Shown: positions 46,251 to 53,028, counted from the first letter of the stretch. The stretch: DNA of 64,000 bases from Clostridia bacterium (GCA_017560255.1 JAFYOI010000055.1:248001-312000), one strand, 5' to 3'. The notes: generated by a model not told the origin, from the sequence alone. Numbers and translations are program-made.

Positions 46251-47204
46251 CTATTTAATTTCCTTTGCGATATTCCAAAGATACTCGAATTCCTCTTGAT
46301 AAAGTTTATACTCCGGCGAAGGCGAATCGAACGAAAGGCGAAAATCTTTATCAGGAGTATAGTTACCATAAGAGTAATACTTAATATTGGCACTTCCACC
46401 ATTTTCTCCACGCACTATGTAAATACGATGCAATAAAGGAAGATCAAGAACTCGCACAAAAACATTGTCTGGATTCTCACTTGCAAATTCACGCCATTCC
46501 TCAATGTTTGTTTCAAATTTAACATATTTTTTATGCGGCTGTTTCATATGCTCACAAACAGTTTCCACAGATTCAGGAGAATTTATGATAACTCTTATTT
46601 TACAGTCCATAGAAATAAGTTGCGACATAGAATCAACCATTTCTGTGTTTCTATGCCACTCACTGCCGGAATGGAAAGCCATATCAACACTTACAAGCTT
46701 ATCTGTTTCTCTGGCTTTATTAAACAAAAAATTAGATGACTCTGTATATACGGATACCTTTTTAGTCCTTTTGACAGAAACCTTATCCATTAAAGCAATA
46801 ATTTTTTCAATCATATAAGGGAAATACTCATCGACCGCTGTAACACCCTGCTGATTTTCAAGATTGACAATAGCATCAGGTAATTGGGAATACAATTTTT
46901 TGGGCCACTTGAAATCCGGATACATTACGGGGATAATCGTACATTTTCCATACGCTGCCTCCACTTCGCGACGCACCCAATCATCCTCATTAATGCAACG
47001 TTTTAACGCATCTTTGGGTAAAACCAGTATGAAATTAGATGAATTATGAATTGCCTCAACCAAGTGTTCACCAAAATCACCGTTTCTGTTTTCTTCGGTA
47101 TCCAAATAGCATTTTAAACCTTGGTTGTGCAAATGATCCCGGATCAAACGAGCCATTTCAAAACCATTTTTACGCCTGTAACTTATAAACGCATCAAATT
47201 TCAC
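46251..47204 (-). CDS. TIR-domain protein with a degenerate PLD-like C-terminal domain
   Basis: A 317-residue protein. Residues 1-145 form a TIR domain: DAFISYRRKNG at the start, a conserved CYLDTEEN loop, and WVRREVEAAYG, whose Glu80 matches the catalytic Glu of NAD-cleaving TIR enzymes such as SARM1. Residues 150-317 look like one half of a phospholipase D fold: HRIYIVRGENGGSAN (259-273) resembles HxK-x4-D-x6-GSxN but lacks the Lys and Asp, and EFEYLWNIA closes it. It may be a stand-alone antiviral NADase whose second domain senses a trigger; this is inference. It leads a two-gene operon with a GNAT gene. The ribosome site is an unusual run of eight G. Confidence 0.8.
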   Translation of the reverse strand: MKFDAFISYRRKNGFEMARLIRDHLHNQGLKCYLDTEENRNGDFGEHLVEAIHNSSNFILVLPKDALKRCINEDDWVRREVEAAYGKCTIIPVMYPDFKWPKKLYSQLPDAIVNLENQQGVTAVDEYFPYMIEKIIALMDKVSVKRTKKVSVYTESSNFLFNKARETDKLVSVDMAFHSGSEWHRNTEMVDSMSQLISMDCKIRVIINSPESVETVCEHMKQPHKKYVKFETNIEEWREFASENPDNVFVRVLDLPLLHRIYIVRGENGGSANIKYYSYGNYTPDKDFRLSFDSPSPEYKLYQEEFEYLWNIAKEIK

Positions 47205-47208
47205 GTAA

Positions 47209-47216
47209 CCCCCCCC
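47209..47216 (-). promoter_or_regulatory. Poly-G(8) ribosome site of the TIR gene
   Basis: Eight G on the minus strand, 4 A before them, end 9 bases from the ATG and take the place of the ribosome-binding site. Homopolymer tracts of this length can slip and vary in length. Confidence 0.6.
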
Positions 47217-47225
47217 TTTTTCTTG

Positions 47226-47254
47226 ATATTACATCAACACTAATCTATTGTCAA
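47226..47254 (-). promoter_or_regulatory. Sigma-A promoter of the TIR-GNAT operon
   Basis: Perfect TTGACA (47254-47249) and TAATAT (47231-47226) on the minus strand with a 17-base spacer. The leader to the ATG is only about 15-20 bases and consists mostly of the poly-G site. Confidence 0.75.
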
Positions 47255-47283
47255 CAAAAAACGACTTATTAAAACAATATCAT

Positions 47284-47300
47284 CCCTCTCGGGTTCAAGT
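47284..47300 (+). repeat. 17-base direct repeat, copy 1 (tRNA T-arm-like)
   Basis: CCCTCTCGGGTTCAAGT, identical to 47461-47477. It contains the T-loop sequence GGGTTCAAGT of the neighbouring tRNA-Ser(GCU) on the opposite strand. Confidence 0.9.
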
Positions 47301-47320
47301 ATTCCCGCACAAAACATCAT

Positions 47321-47448
47321 CGTGCATTCAGCACGGGACTTGACGTAAATTGCAAGGCAATTTACACTGCTCTGCGACCGAACACTACCGTGTTCAGTAC
47401 CCGCCATCGCACCTACTCACTGCCAAACAGTTCCCCGAACTGTTTGGC
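47321..47448. other. Cluster of four unrelated hairpins in the gap before tRNA-Ser(GCU)
   Basis: The 332-base gap between the TIR gene and the tRNA holds no gene. Four perfect inverted repeats follow each other: 47321-47335 (5 bp stem), 47345-47365 (9 bp, 3-base loop), 47380-47395 (6 bp, 4-base loop) and 47422-47448 (12 bp, 3-base loop). They are bracketed by two 17-base direct repeats. No T tract follows any of them, so they are not ordinary terminators. Confidence 0.8.
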
Positions 47449-47460
47449 TTTACGTTCGTA

Positions 47461-47477
47461 CCCTCTCGGGTTCAAGT
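47461..47477 (+). repeat. 17-base direct repeat, copy 2 (tRNA T-arm-like)
   Basis: Identical to 47284-47300, 177 bases apart. Bases 47468-47482 (GGGTTCAAGTCCCTC) are an exact inverted copy of the T arm of tRNA-Ser(GCU) at 47548-47562. Confidence 0.9.
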
Positions 47478-47498
47478 CCCTCTCAAAACTTACACACA

Positions 47499-47537
47499 AA
47501 AAAACAGCGACAACCGTTAAGGTTATCGCTGTTTTTT
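47499..47537 (-). terminator. Terminator of the tRNA-Ser transcript
   Basis: A roughly 13 bp stem with one or two G-T pairs, a 5-base loop and A/T runs on both sides, immediately after the tRNA CCA on the minus strand. Confidence 0.85.
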
Positions 47538-47626
47538 GGCGGAGAAGGAGGGACTTGAACCCTCGCGCCGGTTACCCGACCTACGCCCTTAGCAGGGGCG
47601 CCTCGTCACCACTTGAGTACTTCTCC
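47537..47626 (-). tRNA. tRNA-Ser (anticodon GCU)
   Basis: Ninety bases with encoded CCA. Acceptor GGAGAAG pairs with CTTCTCC, the anticodon loop is CTGCTAA within a CGCCC/GGGCG stem, a long class II variable arm is present, and the T arm is GAGGG-TTCAAGT-CCCTC. It reads AGC/AGU codons. Confidence 0.97.
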
Positions 47627-47658
47627 ATGTGTAACGTTTTTAAAGTTATTTATTTGGG

Positions 47659-47687
47659 CAATCTCTGCGCGGATAACGCAGAGATTG
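47659..47687. other. 11 bp hairpin between the two tRNA-Ser genes
   Basis: Perfect 11 bp stem with a 7-base loop directly after the CCA of tRNA-Ser(UGA). No T run follows on the minus strand, so it may be a processing signal or a weak terminator. Confidence 0.75.
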
Positions 47688-47690
47688 ATG

Positions 47691-47777
47691 TGGCGGAGAG
47701 GAAGAGATTCGAACTCTTGGCTCTTGCGAGTCACTGGTTTTCAAGACCAGCTCCTTAAACCACTCGGACACCTCTCC
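47691..47777 (-). tRNA. tRNA-Ser (anticodon UGA)
   Basis: Eighty-seven bases with encoded CCA. Acceptor GGAGAGG pairs with CCTCTCC, anticodon loop CTTGAAA lies in a CTGGT/ACCAG stem, followed by a long variable arm and T arm AAGAG-TTCGAAT-CTCTT. It is transcribed first, from the promoter at 47793-47821, followed by tRNA-Ser(GCU). Confidence 0.97.
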
Positions 47778-47792
47778 AAAGACAACGGGATT

Positions 47793-47821
47793 ATAATATC
47801 ATATTATGTAATTGTTGTCAA
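47793..47821 (-). promoter_or_regulatory. Sigma-A promoter of the tRNA-Ser pair
   Basis: Perfect TTGACA (47821-47816) and TATTAT (47798-47793) on the minus strand with a 17-base spacer, 15 bases before the mature tRNA end. Confidence 0.75.
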
Positions 47822-47958
47822 GTAATTTATTAGGGTTTTTGTGCAATAATTTTTCTCATTTCAGTATACAACCACCGTCATAATACATCTTTTGATGCAG
47901 TATATCATTAATAGATATAACCCATTTTATTACACCGACGTTATAAACGTCAAGCATA

Positions 47959-47987
47959 TTGAAGTTTTTGTTTTTATGTGCTATAAT
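47959..47987 (+). promoter_or_regulatory. Sigma-A promoter of the YwaF-like gene
   Basis: TTGAAG (47959-47964) and perfect TATAAT (47982-47987) with a 17-base spacer. Nothing else was recognised between this and the divergent tRNA promoter. Confidence 0.7.
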
Positions 47988-48033
47988 ACGACAAATTACT
48001 TTAATATCCAACATATTTTGGAGGCGTATTTTT

Positions 48034-48807
48034 GTGAAAGAATTCGTTTATTGGCTACTGAGCGAAAAGAATTCCAAACTAAAAATCGGGTTATTTGATC
48101 GTTGGCATTTTCTGTATCTATTAGTGATAATCGGCGGATTTATATTGATCTCTTTCCTGTATATGCACAAGGATGATAAAGCAAAAGAGAAAACAATTCG
48201 AGTTTTTGCATACATAACAATAGGTATTTACGTTTCCGACTTCTTCCTGATGCCGTTATCGGACAGTTACGGTTACTCAATCGGCATTAATGATTTACCG
48301 TTCCATATCTGCACGATTATGGCGACGTTAGTGCCTTTCGTTCAGTTCAGCAAAAAATTCAGCAAAATCAAAAGCGCAATCGTTACGTTATCTGTAGCGT
48401 CATCACTTATGTGGATGTGTTACCCCGGCTCCGCACTCGGCGGTCAACCTCCGTTCAGCTACGTTATTTTCTCAAAATTTATGTTTCACGGTTTCTTATT
48501 CGCCTGGGGCGCGCTCAACCTATCCCTCGGCGCAGTAAAACTGGAATTCAAAAAAATCTGGAAAGAGTTTTGCGTAATTCTCGGCATACTTGTCTGGGCA
48601 ATAATCGGCAATACACTCTACGGTCCGGGACAAAACTGGTTCTTTATAGAATACAGTATTTTCCCCTTCCTCTCCAACGAGGTTATGCCGCTGATGGTTG
48701 TGTTATGTGTGTTTGGCACGTGCCTCGTAGTTTACGGCGGATATTTCGTGATATCTACGATTGCGAAAAAATGCCATAAACCATCACTTGAATTTAAACA
48801 CGTTTAA
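48034..48807 (+). CDS. YwaF/TIGR02206-like integral membrane protein
   Basis: A 257-residue polytopic membrane protein with about seven hydrophobic helices. The motif DLPFHICTIM near residue 88 matches the conserved L-P-x-H-x-C segment of the YwaF (TIGR02206) family, which is related to TMEM164. Function is not established in bacteria. The GTG start at 48034 is 9 bases after GGAGG. Single-gene unit with its own promoter and terminator. Confidence 0.78.
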   Translation: MKEFVYWLLSEKNSKLKIGLFDRWHFLYLLVIIGGFILISFLYMHKDDKAKEKTIRVFAYITIGIYVSDFFLMPLSDSYGYSIGINDLPFHICTIMATLVPFVQFSKKFSKIKSAIVTLSVASSLMWMCYPGSALGGQPPFSYVIFSKFMFHGFLFAWGALNLSLGAVKLEFKKIWKEFCVILGILVWAIIGNTLYGPGQNWFFIEYSIFPFLSNEVMPLMVVLCVFGTCLVVYGGYFVISTIAKKCHKPSLEFKHV

Positions 48808-48816
48808 TAAAAAAGC

Positions 48817-48858
48817 AAACGCTACGTTTGAAGCAATTCATTCGTAGCGTTTTTTATA
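48817..48858 (+). terminator. Terminator after the YwaF-like gene
   Basis: A 10 bp stem (48817-48826 with 48843-48852), 16-base loop and six or more T. Confidence 0.8.
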
Positions 48859-48879
48859 TCCTTATCCTATGTATAAAAA

Positions 48880-48933
48880 CGTTGATATATCAACGACCCT
48901 ACTAATAGTAGAGTTATTGTTTTCTTTCTCTAC
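48880..48933. promoter_or_regulatory. Palindromes upstream of degV
   Basis: A perfect 16-base palindrome CGTTGATATATCAACG (48880-48895) and a GTAGAG/CTCTAC inverted repeat (48908-48933, 6 bp arms, 14-base loop) lie in the 200-base gap before degV. The first looks like a dimeric repressor site; no regulator gene is adjacent. Confidence 0.5.
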
Positions 48934-48974
48934 CGGCGCATTTTGAATCGTTTACTTCCAAAAATTGAAGTAGG

Positions 48975-49003
48975 TTGAGTTATTCCACTCCGACAGTTAA
49001 TAT
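48975..49003 (+). promoter_or_regulatory. Possible sigma-A promoter of degV
   Basis: TTGAGT (48975-48980) and TAATAT (48998-49003) with a 17-base spacer. Confidence 0.5.
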
Positions 49004-49058
49004 CATATTCAGGGTTTACGAACTCCTACAACATAAAACTTGAAAGGAAGACTTTATC

Positions 49059-49916
49059 TTGAATTTGACAAAAACAAAAATCGTTGCGGACTCATCCTGC
49101 GACATCTTTAATTTGGAAAATATTTCATTTGAAACCGCACCCCTTAAAATTATAACTTCACAAAAGGAATACGTTGACAACGACAGCCTCAACGTACTTG
49201 AAATGGTAGATTTCCTTCAAAATTACAAAGGAAAGTCCTCCACCTCCTGCCCCAATGCTGACGACTGGCTCTCCGCATTCGGAGATGCTGAAAACGTATT
49301 CTGTGTAACAATTACGGGAACACTGTCGGGTAGTTATAACTCCGCTATGCTTGCGAAGAAAACTTACGAAGAAACATATCCCGACCGCAAAGTTTTTGTT
49401 CTTGACTCACTAACAACAGGTCCGGAAATGCACCTCATTATTGAAAAGTTACAGGAACTCATTACGGCAGAAAAAGAATTTGACGAAGTATGCCGCGAAA
49501 TCAAAAAATACAGCAAACGGACGGGGCTTTTGTTTATGCTCCAATCAATGAAAAACCTTGCAAACAACGGCAGAATCAGCCCTATTGCTGCAAAAATGGC
49601 AGGAATTCTCGGCATCCGAATGGTTGGAAAAGCAAGTGACAAAGGCGATCTGGAAGCGCTTGACAAGTGCAGGGGCGAGAAAAACGCACTCGAAAATATT
49701 GTGAAGAATTTGAAAGTACTCGGTCTTTCTCACGGCAGCAAAGTCAAGATTGCTCATTGCTTCAATGAAGAAGCAGGAAAACAACTAAAAAAACTGATTC
49801 AAAAGAACTTCTCAAAGGTGCAAGTTGCCGTTTATGAATGCAGAGGTCTTTGCAGTTTCTATGCAGAAAAAGGCGGATTGCTGATAGGTTTTGAAAAAGC
49901 CAGCGAAACAATATAA
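49059..49916 (+). CDS. DegV family fatty-acid-binding protein
   Basis: A 285-residue DegV (FakB-like) protein that binds a fatty acid, typically to present it to the kinase FakA. The N-terminal KIVADSSCD and the ligand-pocket motif TITGTLSGSYNSA are characteristic, and GRISP with the preceding LANN supports the family. The TTG start at 49059 lies 8 bases after AAAGGAAG. No fakA is in the window. Terminator follows. Confidence 0.92.
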   Translation: MNLTKTKIVADSSCDIFNLENISFETAPLKIITSQKEYVDNDSLNVLEMVDFLQNYKGKSSTSCPNADDWLSAFGDAENVFCVTITGTLSGSYNSAMLAKKTYEETYPDRKVFVLDSLTTGPEMHLIIEKLQELITAEKEFDEVCREIKKYSKRTGLLFMLQSMKNLANNGRISPIAAKMAGILGIRMVGKASDKGDLEALDKCRGEKNALENIVKNLKVLGLSHGSKVKIAHCFNEEAGKQLKKLIQKNFSKVQVAVYECRGLCSFYAEKGGLLIGFEKASETI

Positions 49917-49920
49917 TGAC

Positions 49921-49958
49921 AAAAATCAGCCGCAAAACGCGACTGATTTTTATTTTTT
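49921..49958 (+). terminator. Terminator after degV
   Basis: A 9 bp outer stem (49921-49929 with 49943-49951) with a 3 bp inner stem, followed by a T-rich tract. Confidence 0.75.
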
Positions 49959-49995
49959 AACTGAAAAATAATTTAAAAATAACTAAACAAAATAT

Positions 49996-50024
49996 TTGGT
50001 ATTTTATGTCAACTGTGGTACAAT
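49996..50024 (+). promoter_or_regulatory. Sigma-A promoter of deoC
   Basis: TTGGTA (49996-50001) and TACAAT (50019-50024) with a 17-base spacer; transcription would start near 50031. Confidence 0.65.
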
Positions 50025-50030
50025 AAAAAA

Positions 50031-50051
50031 GGTGCAAATCTTTATTGCACC
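50031..50051 (+). promoter_or_regulatory. Inverted repeat at the 5' end of the deoC mRNA
   Basis: GGTGCAA and TTGCACC, 7 bp perfect arms with a 7-base loop, lie between the predicted start site and the ribosome site AAAGGAG (50053-50059). It may be an mRNA hairpin or an operator for a sugar-responsive repressor. Confidence 0.55.
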
Positions 50052-50068
50052 GAAAGGAGATTTCAAAA

Positions 50069-50719
50069 ATGACAAAAGAACAAATTAAGAATATTCTGTC
50101 CCGCACGGACTACGCAATCCTCTCCCCGACCGCTACAGAGTTTGACGTTGCACAGGTTTGCAATGAAGCGGAAGCAAACGGCGTTGCAAGTATTTGTGTT
50201 GCTCCTTGCTTTGTTGAGTTTGCCGCAAACTACTCAAGCAATATTGACGTTTGCACAGTTATTGGTTACCCCAACGGTTACAGCACCCGCAACATAAAAA
50301 TCATTGAAACACTTGACGCCATCAGATGCGGTGCGACTGAGATTGAATTGATGATAAATCTTGGCGACGTAAAGTCGGGCAACTATGACGCGATTCTTGA
50401 AGAAATCAACGCGGTTGCTGAAATCTGCGACGGCAAAGTGCTGAAAGTAATTGTTGAAACGTGCTTACTTACAACGGATGAAAAAATCAGACTTTGCGAG
50501 ATTATTTCTCAGTCAAACGCCGATTTTATCAAAACATCAACAGGCTTTTCAACAGGTGGTGCAACAGAGGAAGACGTTGTATTATTCAAGAAACATCTTA
50601 CAAACGGCAAGAAAATCAAGGCTTCGGGCGGAATAAAAACCTTTGAGCAAGCCCAAAGGTTTTTAGAACTCGGCGCTGACCGTATCGGCTCAAGCACTCT
50701 TGTAAAACTTGTGAAATAG
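50069..50719 (+). CDS. deoC: Deoxyribose-phosphate aldolase
   Basis: A 216-residue class I aldolase that splits 2-deoxyribose-5-phosphate to glyceraldehyde-3-phosphate and acetaldehyde in nucleoside catabolism. The Schiff-base Lys lies in FIKTSTGF, a second Lys in KVIVETCLL, and KASGGIKTFEQA closes the TIM barrel. The ATG at 50069 has AAAGGAG upstream. It ends 5 bases from the convergent LysR gene. Confidence 0.95.
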   Translation: MTKEQIKNILSRTDYAILSPTATEFDVAQVCNEAEANGVASICVAPCFVEFAANYSSNIDVCTVIGYPNGYSTRNIKIIETLDAIRCGATEIELMINLGDVKSGNYDAILEEINAVAEICDGKVLKVIVETCLLTTDEKIRLCEIISQSNADFIKTSTGFSTGGATEEDVVLFKKHLTNGKKIKASGGIKTFEQAQRFLELGADRIGSSTLVKLVK

Positions 50720-50724
50720 GAATT

Positions 50725-51618
50725 TTAGTTTTCAAAAAACTCCTGAATCATATCAATAAAGCACTGCTTTGCAATAGACATATTGAAATTCTTTGCCCAA
50801 CACAACGCAACCGCTCTTTCGGGAAGCGGTACGTCGAGATTAATTTCAAACAATCCGCCATCGCTGAAATCAACAAATTCTCTTGTTACACATGATACGC
50901 CGAAATTTATCTTTGCAAAATCAACAAGCAAATCGTGTGTGACGAGTTCCAATTGGGGCGAAAGTACGATCCCGCGTTTCAAAAACTCGCCATCAACGGC
51001 ACGCCTTGAATTTGAAAGTTTTTCGAGCATCATGAGGGGTTTAGTGGCTAACTCTTCTCCGCTGACTGCCCTGCCCTTCATATCGGAAAACTTCTCCCCT
51101 GCGATAAAAACATCGTGAATTCTGATACAAGTCTTGTGCATTAACGTTTCGTCATTAATCGGAGTATTTACAAATGCAACGTCAATTTTGCCCGATTTAA
51201 GCAGTTCAAACGCTTCCGTACTTGTTTTATTGGTTACAACGATGTTTATATTCGGATATTTCTCTCTGAACTCTTTTAAGCAAGGCAAAAGGTAGTATTT
51301 AAGCACGGCATCGCCCGCACTAATTGATAAACTACCCGACGCCATGTGTCGCATCTTTTCAACATTGTCTTCCGCAACGTCTATCATATCAAGCGCAGGG
51401 CTAATCATTGAATAGAGTTGATCCGCTTCGGCAGTGGGTATAACTTTCTTTTTATCCCTTGTGAACAGAGTTACTTCCAGCGCAGATTCAAGTTGTTTTA
51501 TCGACTGACTCACAGCGGGCTGGGTAACGTACAATTCCCGTGCTGCCGAGGAAAAAGAGCCACACTCATAAACCGAAACAAAAACCTTGTAAAGATCCAA
51601 TGAAACATTCTTTGGCAT
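50725..51618 (-). CDS. LysR family transcriptional regulator
   Basis: A 297-residue regulator with the N-terminal winged helix-turn-helix (LDLYKVFVSVYECGSFSSAA, then LYVTQPAVSQSIKQLES) and a periplasmic-binding-like effector domain from about residue 90. It is divergent from the CofE-like gene with a 142-base gap in which their promoters overlap, the standard arrangement for control of that neighbour. Effector unknown. Confidence 0.92.
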   Translation of the reverse strand: MPKNVSLDLYKVFVSVYECGSFSSAARELYVTQPAVSQSIKQLESALEVTLFTRDKKKVIPTAEADQLYSMISPALDMIDVAEDNVEKMRHMASGSLSISAGDAVLKYYLLPCLKEFREKYPNINIVVTNKTSTEAFELLKSGKIDVAFVNTPINDETLMHKTCIRIHDVFIAGEKFSDMKGRAVSGEELATKPLMMLEKLSNSRRAVDGEFLKRGIVLSPQLELVTHDLLVDFAKINFGVSCVTREFVDFSDGGLFEINLDVPLPERAVALCWAKNFNMSIAKQCFIDMIQEFFEN

Positions 51619-51682
51619 CGTACCACCTCATAAGTAATATTTATGAAATCTAAAAGAAATAAAAACTTTACTCATATCCGTT

Positions 51683-51711
51683 ATTGTAGTATAATACTTT
51701 TGTATTGTCAA
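51683..51711 (-). promoter_or_regulatory. Sigma-A promoter of the lysR gene
   Basis: Perfect TTGACA (51711-51706) and TACAAT (51688-51683) on the minus strand with a 17-base spacer. An 11-base dyad AGTATAATACT lies at 51688-51698. Confidence 0.7.
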
Positions 51712-51727
51712 TAAACCATATTATAAA
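51700..51727 (+). promoter_or_regulatory. Possible sigma-A promoter of the CofE-like gene
   Basis: TTGTAT (51700-51705) and TATAAA (51722-51727) with a 16-base spacer. Its -35 overlaps the -35 of the divergent lysR promoter, so the two probably compete. Confidence 0.5.
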
Positions 51728-51760
51728 TAATTCAATATTAAATAATTGGAGGAATTCAAA

Positions 51761-52951
51761 ATGGAAAGAACCGTTGGAACAGTAGTTCGCGGTGTTCGTG
51801 CCCCCATCATCCGCGAAGGTGACAATCTTGCTCAGATCGTTGTAGACAGTATCTGCAACTGTATTGCAGCAGAAAATATCACAATCGGCGAAAAAGACGT
51901 TGTTGCAGTTACTGAGGCAATCGTTGCCCGTGCACAAGGAAACTACGCTTCCACAGACGACATTGCAGCAGACGTCAGGGCTAAATTCCCTGATGGTCAT
52001 ATCGGTGTTATTTTCCCCATCCTCAGCAGAAACCGTTTTGCAATCTGCCTCAGAGGCATTGCAAAAGGTGCAAAGAAAATCACCCTTATGCTCAGCTATC
52101 CATCTGATGAAGTAGGTAACCACTTGTTTGACATTGATATGCTTGACGAAATGGGCGTTAACCCCTACACAGACGTTCTCACTGAAGAAAAATACAGAGA
52201 ACTCTTCGGCCATATTCTCCATCCGTTTACCGGCGTTGACTACGTTGAATACTACGGAAACCTCATCCGCGAGTGCGGTGCAGAATGTGAAATCATCTTC
52301 TCAAACAACGCTACAACAATTCTCAACTATACAAAGAATGTTCTCTCCTGCGACATCCATTCAAGAGCACGCACAAAGCGTTTACTTAACAAAGCGGGTG
52401 CCGAGAAAGTATTCAACCTTGAGGACATTTTGACCACGCCCATAAACAACAGCGGTTACAATGATTTCTGCGGTTTGCTTGGTTCCAACAAGGCAACAGA
52501 AGACACTGTTAAACTCTTCCCCAGAAATTCTCAGGCTTTTGTTGAGGAAGTTCAGAAAATGCTCCTTGACAGAACCGGAAAGACTTTTGAGGTTATGGTT
52601 TACGGCGACGGCGCATTTAAAGATCCCGTAGGTAAAATCTGGGAACTTGCTGACCCTGTTGTTTCCCCCGGCTTCACATCCGGACTTGCAGGACAGCCCA
52701 ACGAACTTAAACTCAAGTATCTTGCTGACAACGACTTTGCCGACCTTTCCGGCGACGCTCTTAAAGAAGCAATTTCAAAGAGAATCAGAGAAAAGGACGG
52801 CAACCTCAAAGGCTCTATGGCATCTCAGGGTACAACACCCCGTCAGCTTACCGACCTTATCGGTTCACTTTGTGACCTTACATCCGGTAGTGGTGACAAA
52901 GGTACTCCCATTGTTTACATTCAGGGTTATTTCGACAACTATACAAAATAA
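51761..52951 (+). CDS. CofE-like protein (F420-0:gamma-glutamyl ligase family)
   Basis: A 396-residue protein whose first 250 residues resemble the F420_ligase family (TVGTVVRGVRAPIIREGDN, then GVIFPILSRNRF). CofE adds glutamate to coenzyme F420-0 in methanogens and actinobacteria. No other F420 gene is in the window, and Clostridia generally lack F420, so a different amide ligase role is likely. The region from about 250 on is longer than in archaeal CofE (about 250 residues). The ATG at 51761 follows TTGGAGGA; an in-frame TTG/ATG at 51746 overlaps that site. Strong, A/T-poor codon use suggests it is well expressed. Terminator follows. Confidence 0.7.
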   Translation: MERTVGTVVRGVRAPIIREGDNLAQIVVDSICNCIAAENITIGEKDVVAVTEAIVARAQGNYASTDDIAADVRAKFPDGHIGVIFPILSRNRFAICLRGIAKGAKKITLMLSYPSDEVGNHLFDIDMLDEMGVNPYTDVLTEEKYRELFGHILHPFTGVDYVEYYGNLIRECGAECEIIFSNNATTILNYTKNVLSCDIHSRARTKRLLNKAGAEKVFNLEDILTTPINNSGYNDFCGLLGSNKATEDTVKLFPRNSQAFVEEVQKMLLDRTGKTFEVMVYGDGAFKDPVGKIWELADPVVSPGFTSGLAGQPNELKLKYLADNDFADLSGDALKEAISKRIREKDGNLKGSMASQGTTPRQLTDLIGSLCDLTSGSGDKGTPIVYIQGYFDNYTK

Positions 52952-52958
52952 TTAAAAA

Positions 52959-52990
52959 GGTCGGGACATTTTTGTCCCGACCATATTTTT
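52959..52990 (+). terminator. Terminator after the CofE-like gene
   Basis: A 9 bp GC-rich stem (52959-52967 with 52974-52982), 6-base loop and a T tract. Confidence 0.9.
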
Positions 52991-52992
52991 AT

Positions 52993-53028
52993 AAAAAAAT
53001 AAAAAGCAGCAGTCAAAAGACTGCTGCC
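52993..53028 (-). terminator. Terminator after secG
   Basis: A 9 bp stem (53019-53027 with 53006-53014), 4-base loop and a T-rich tract on the minus strand. Confidence 0.9.

Noticed and set aside
44660-47204. Bile salt hydrolase as part of the TIR-GNAT operon
   Set aside because: A good terminator at 45714-45746 separates them.
47284-47300. Complete third and fourth tRNA genes on the plus strand
   Set aside because: Only the T-loop region is recognisable; no acceptor, D or anticodon arm can be folded and the T stem does not close fully.
47284-47477. CRISPR array
   Set aside because: Only two copies of a 17-base repeat, 177 bases apart, with hairpins rather than regular spacers between them, and no cas genes.
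47390-47825. Open frames on the plus strand across the two tRNA genes (peptides with RRRRDLNPRAGYPT- and ERKRFELLAL-like parts)
   Set aside because: They are antisense translations of tRNA-Ser genes, a well-known false protein; no ribosome site and full overlap with both tRNAs.
51668-52222. 184-codon minus-strand open frame over the start of the CofE-like gene
   Set aside because: Cys-, Asn- and Val-rich shadow of a clear coding gene; it also covers the divergent promoters.
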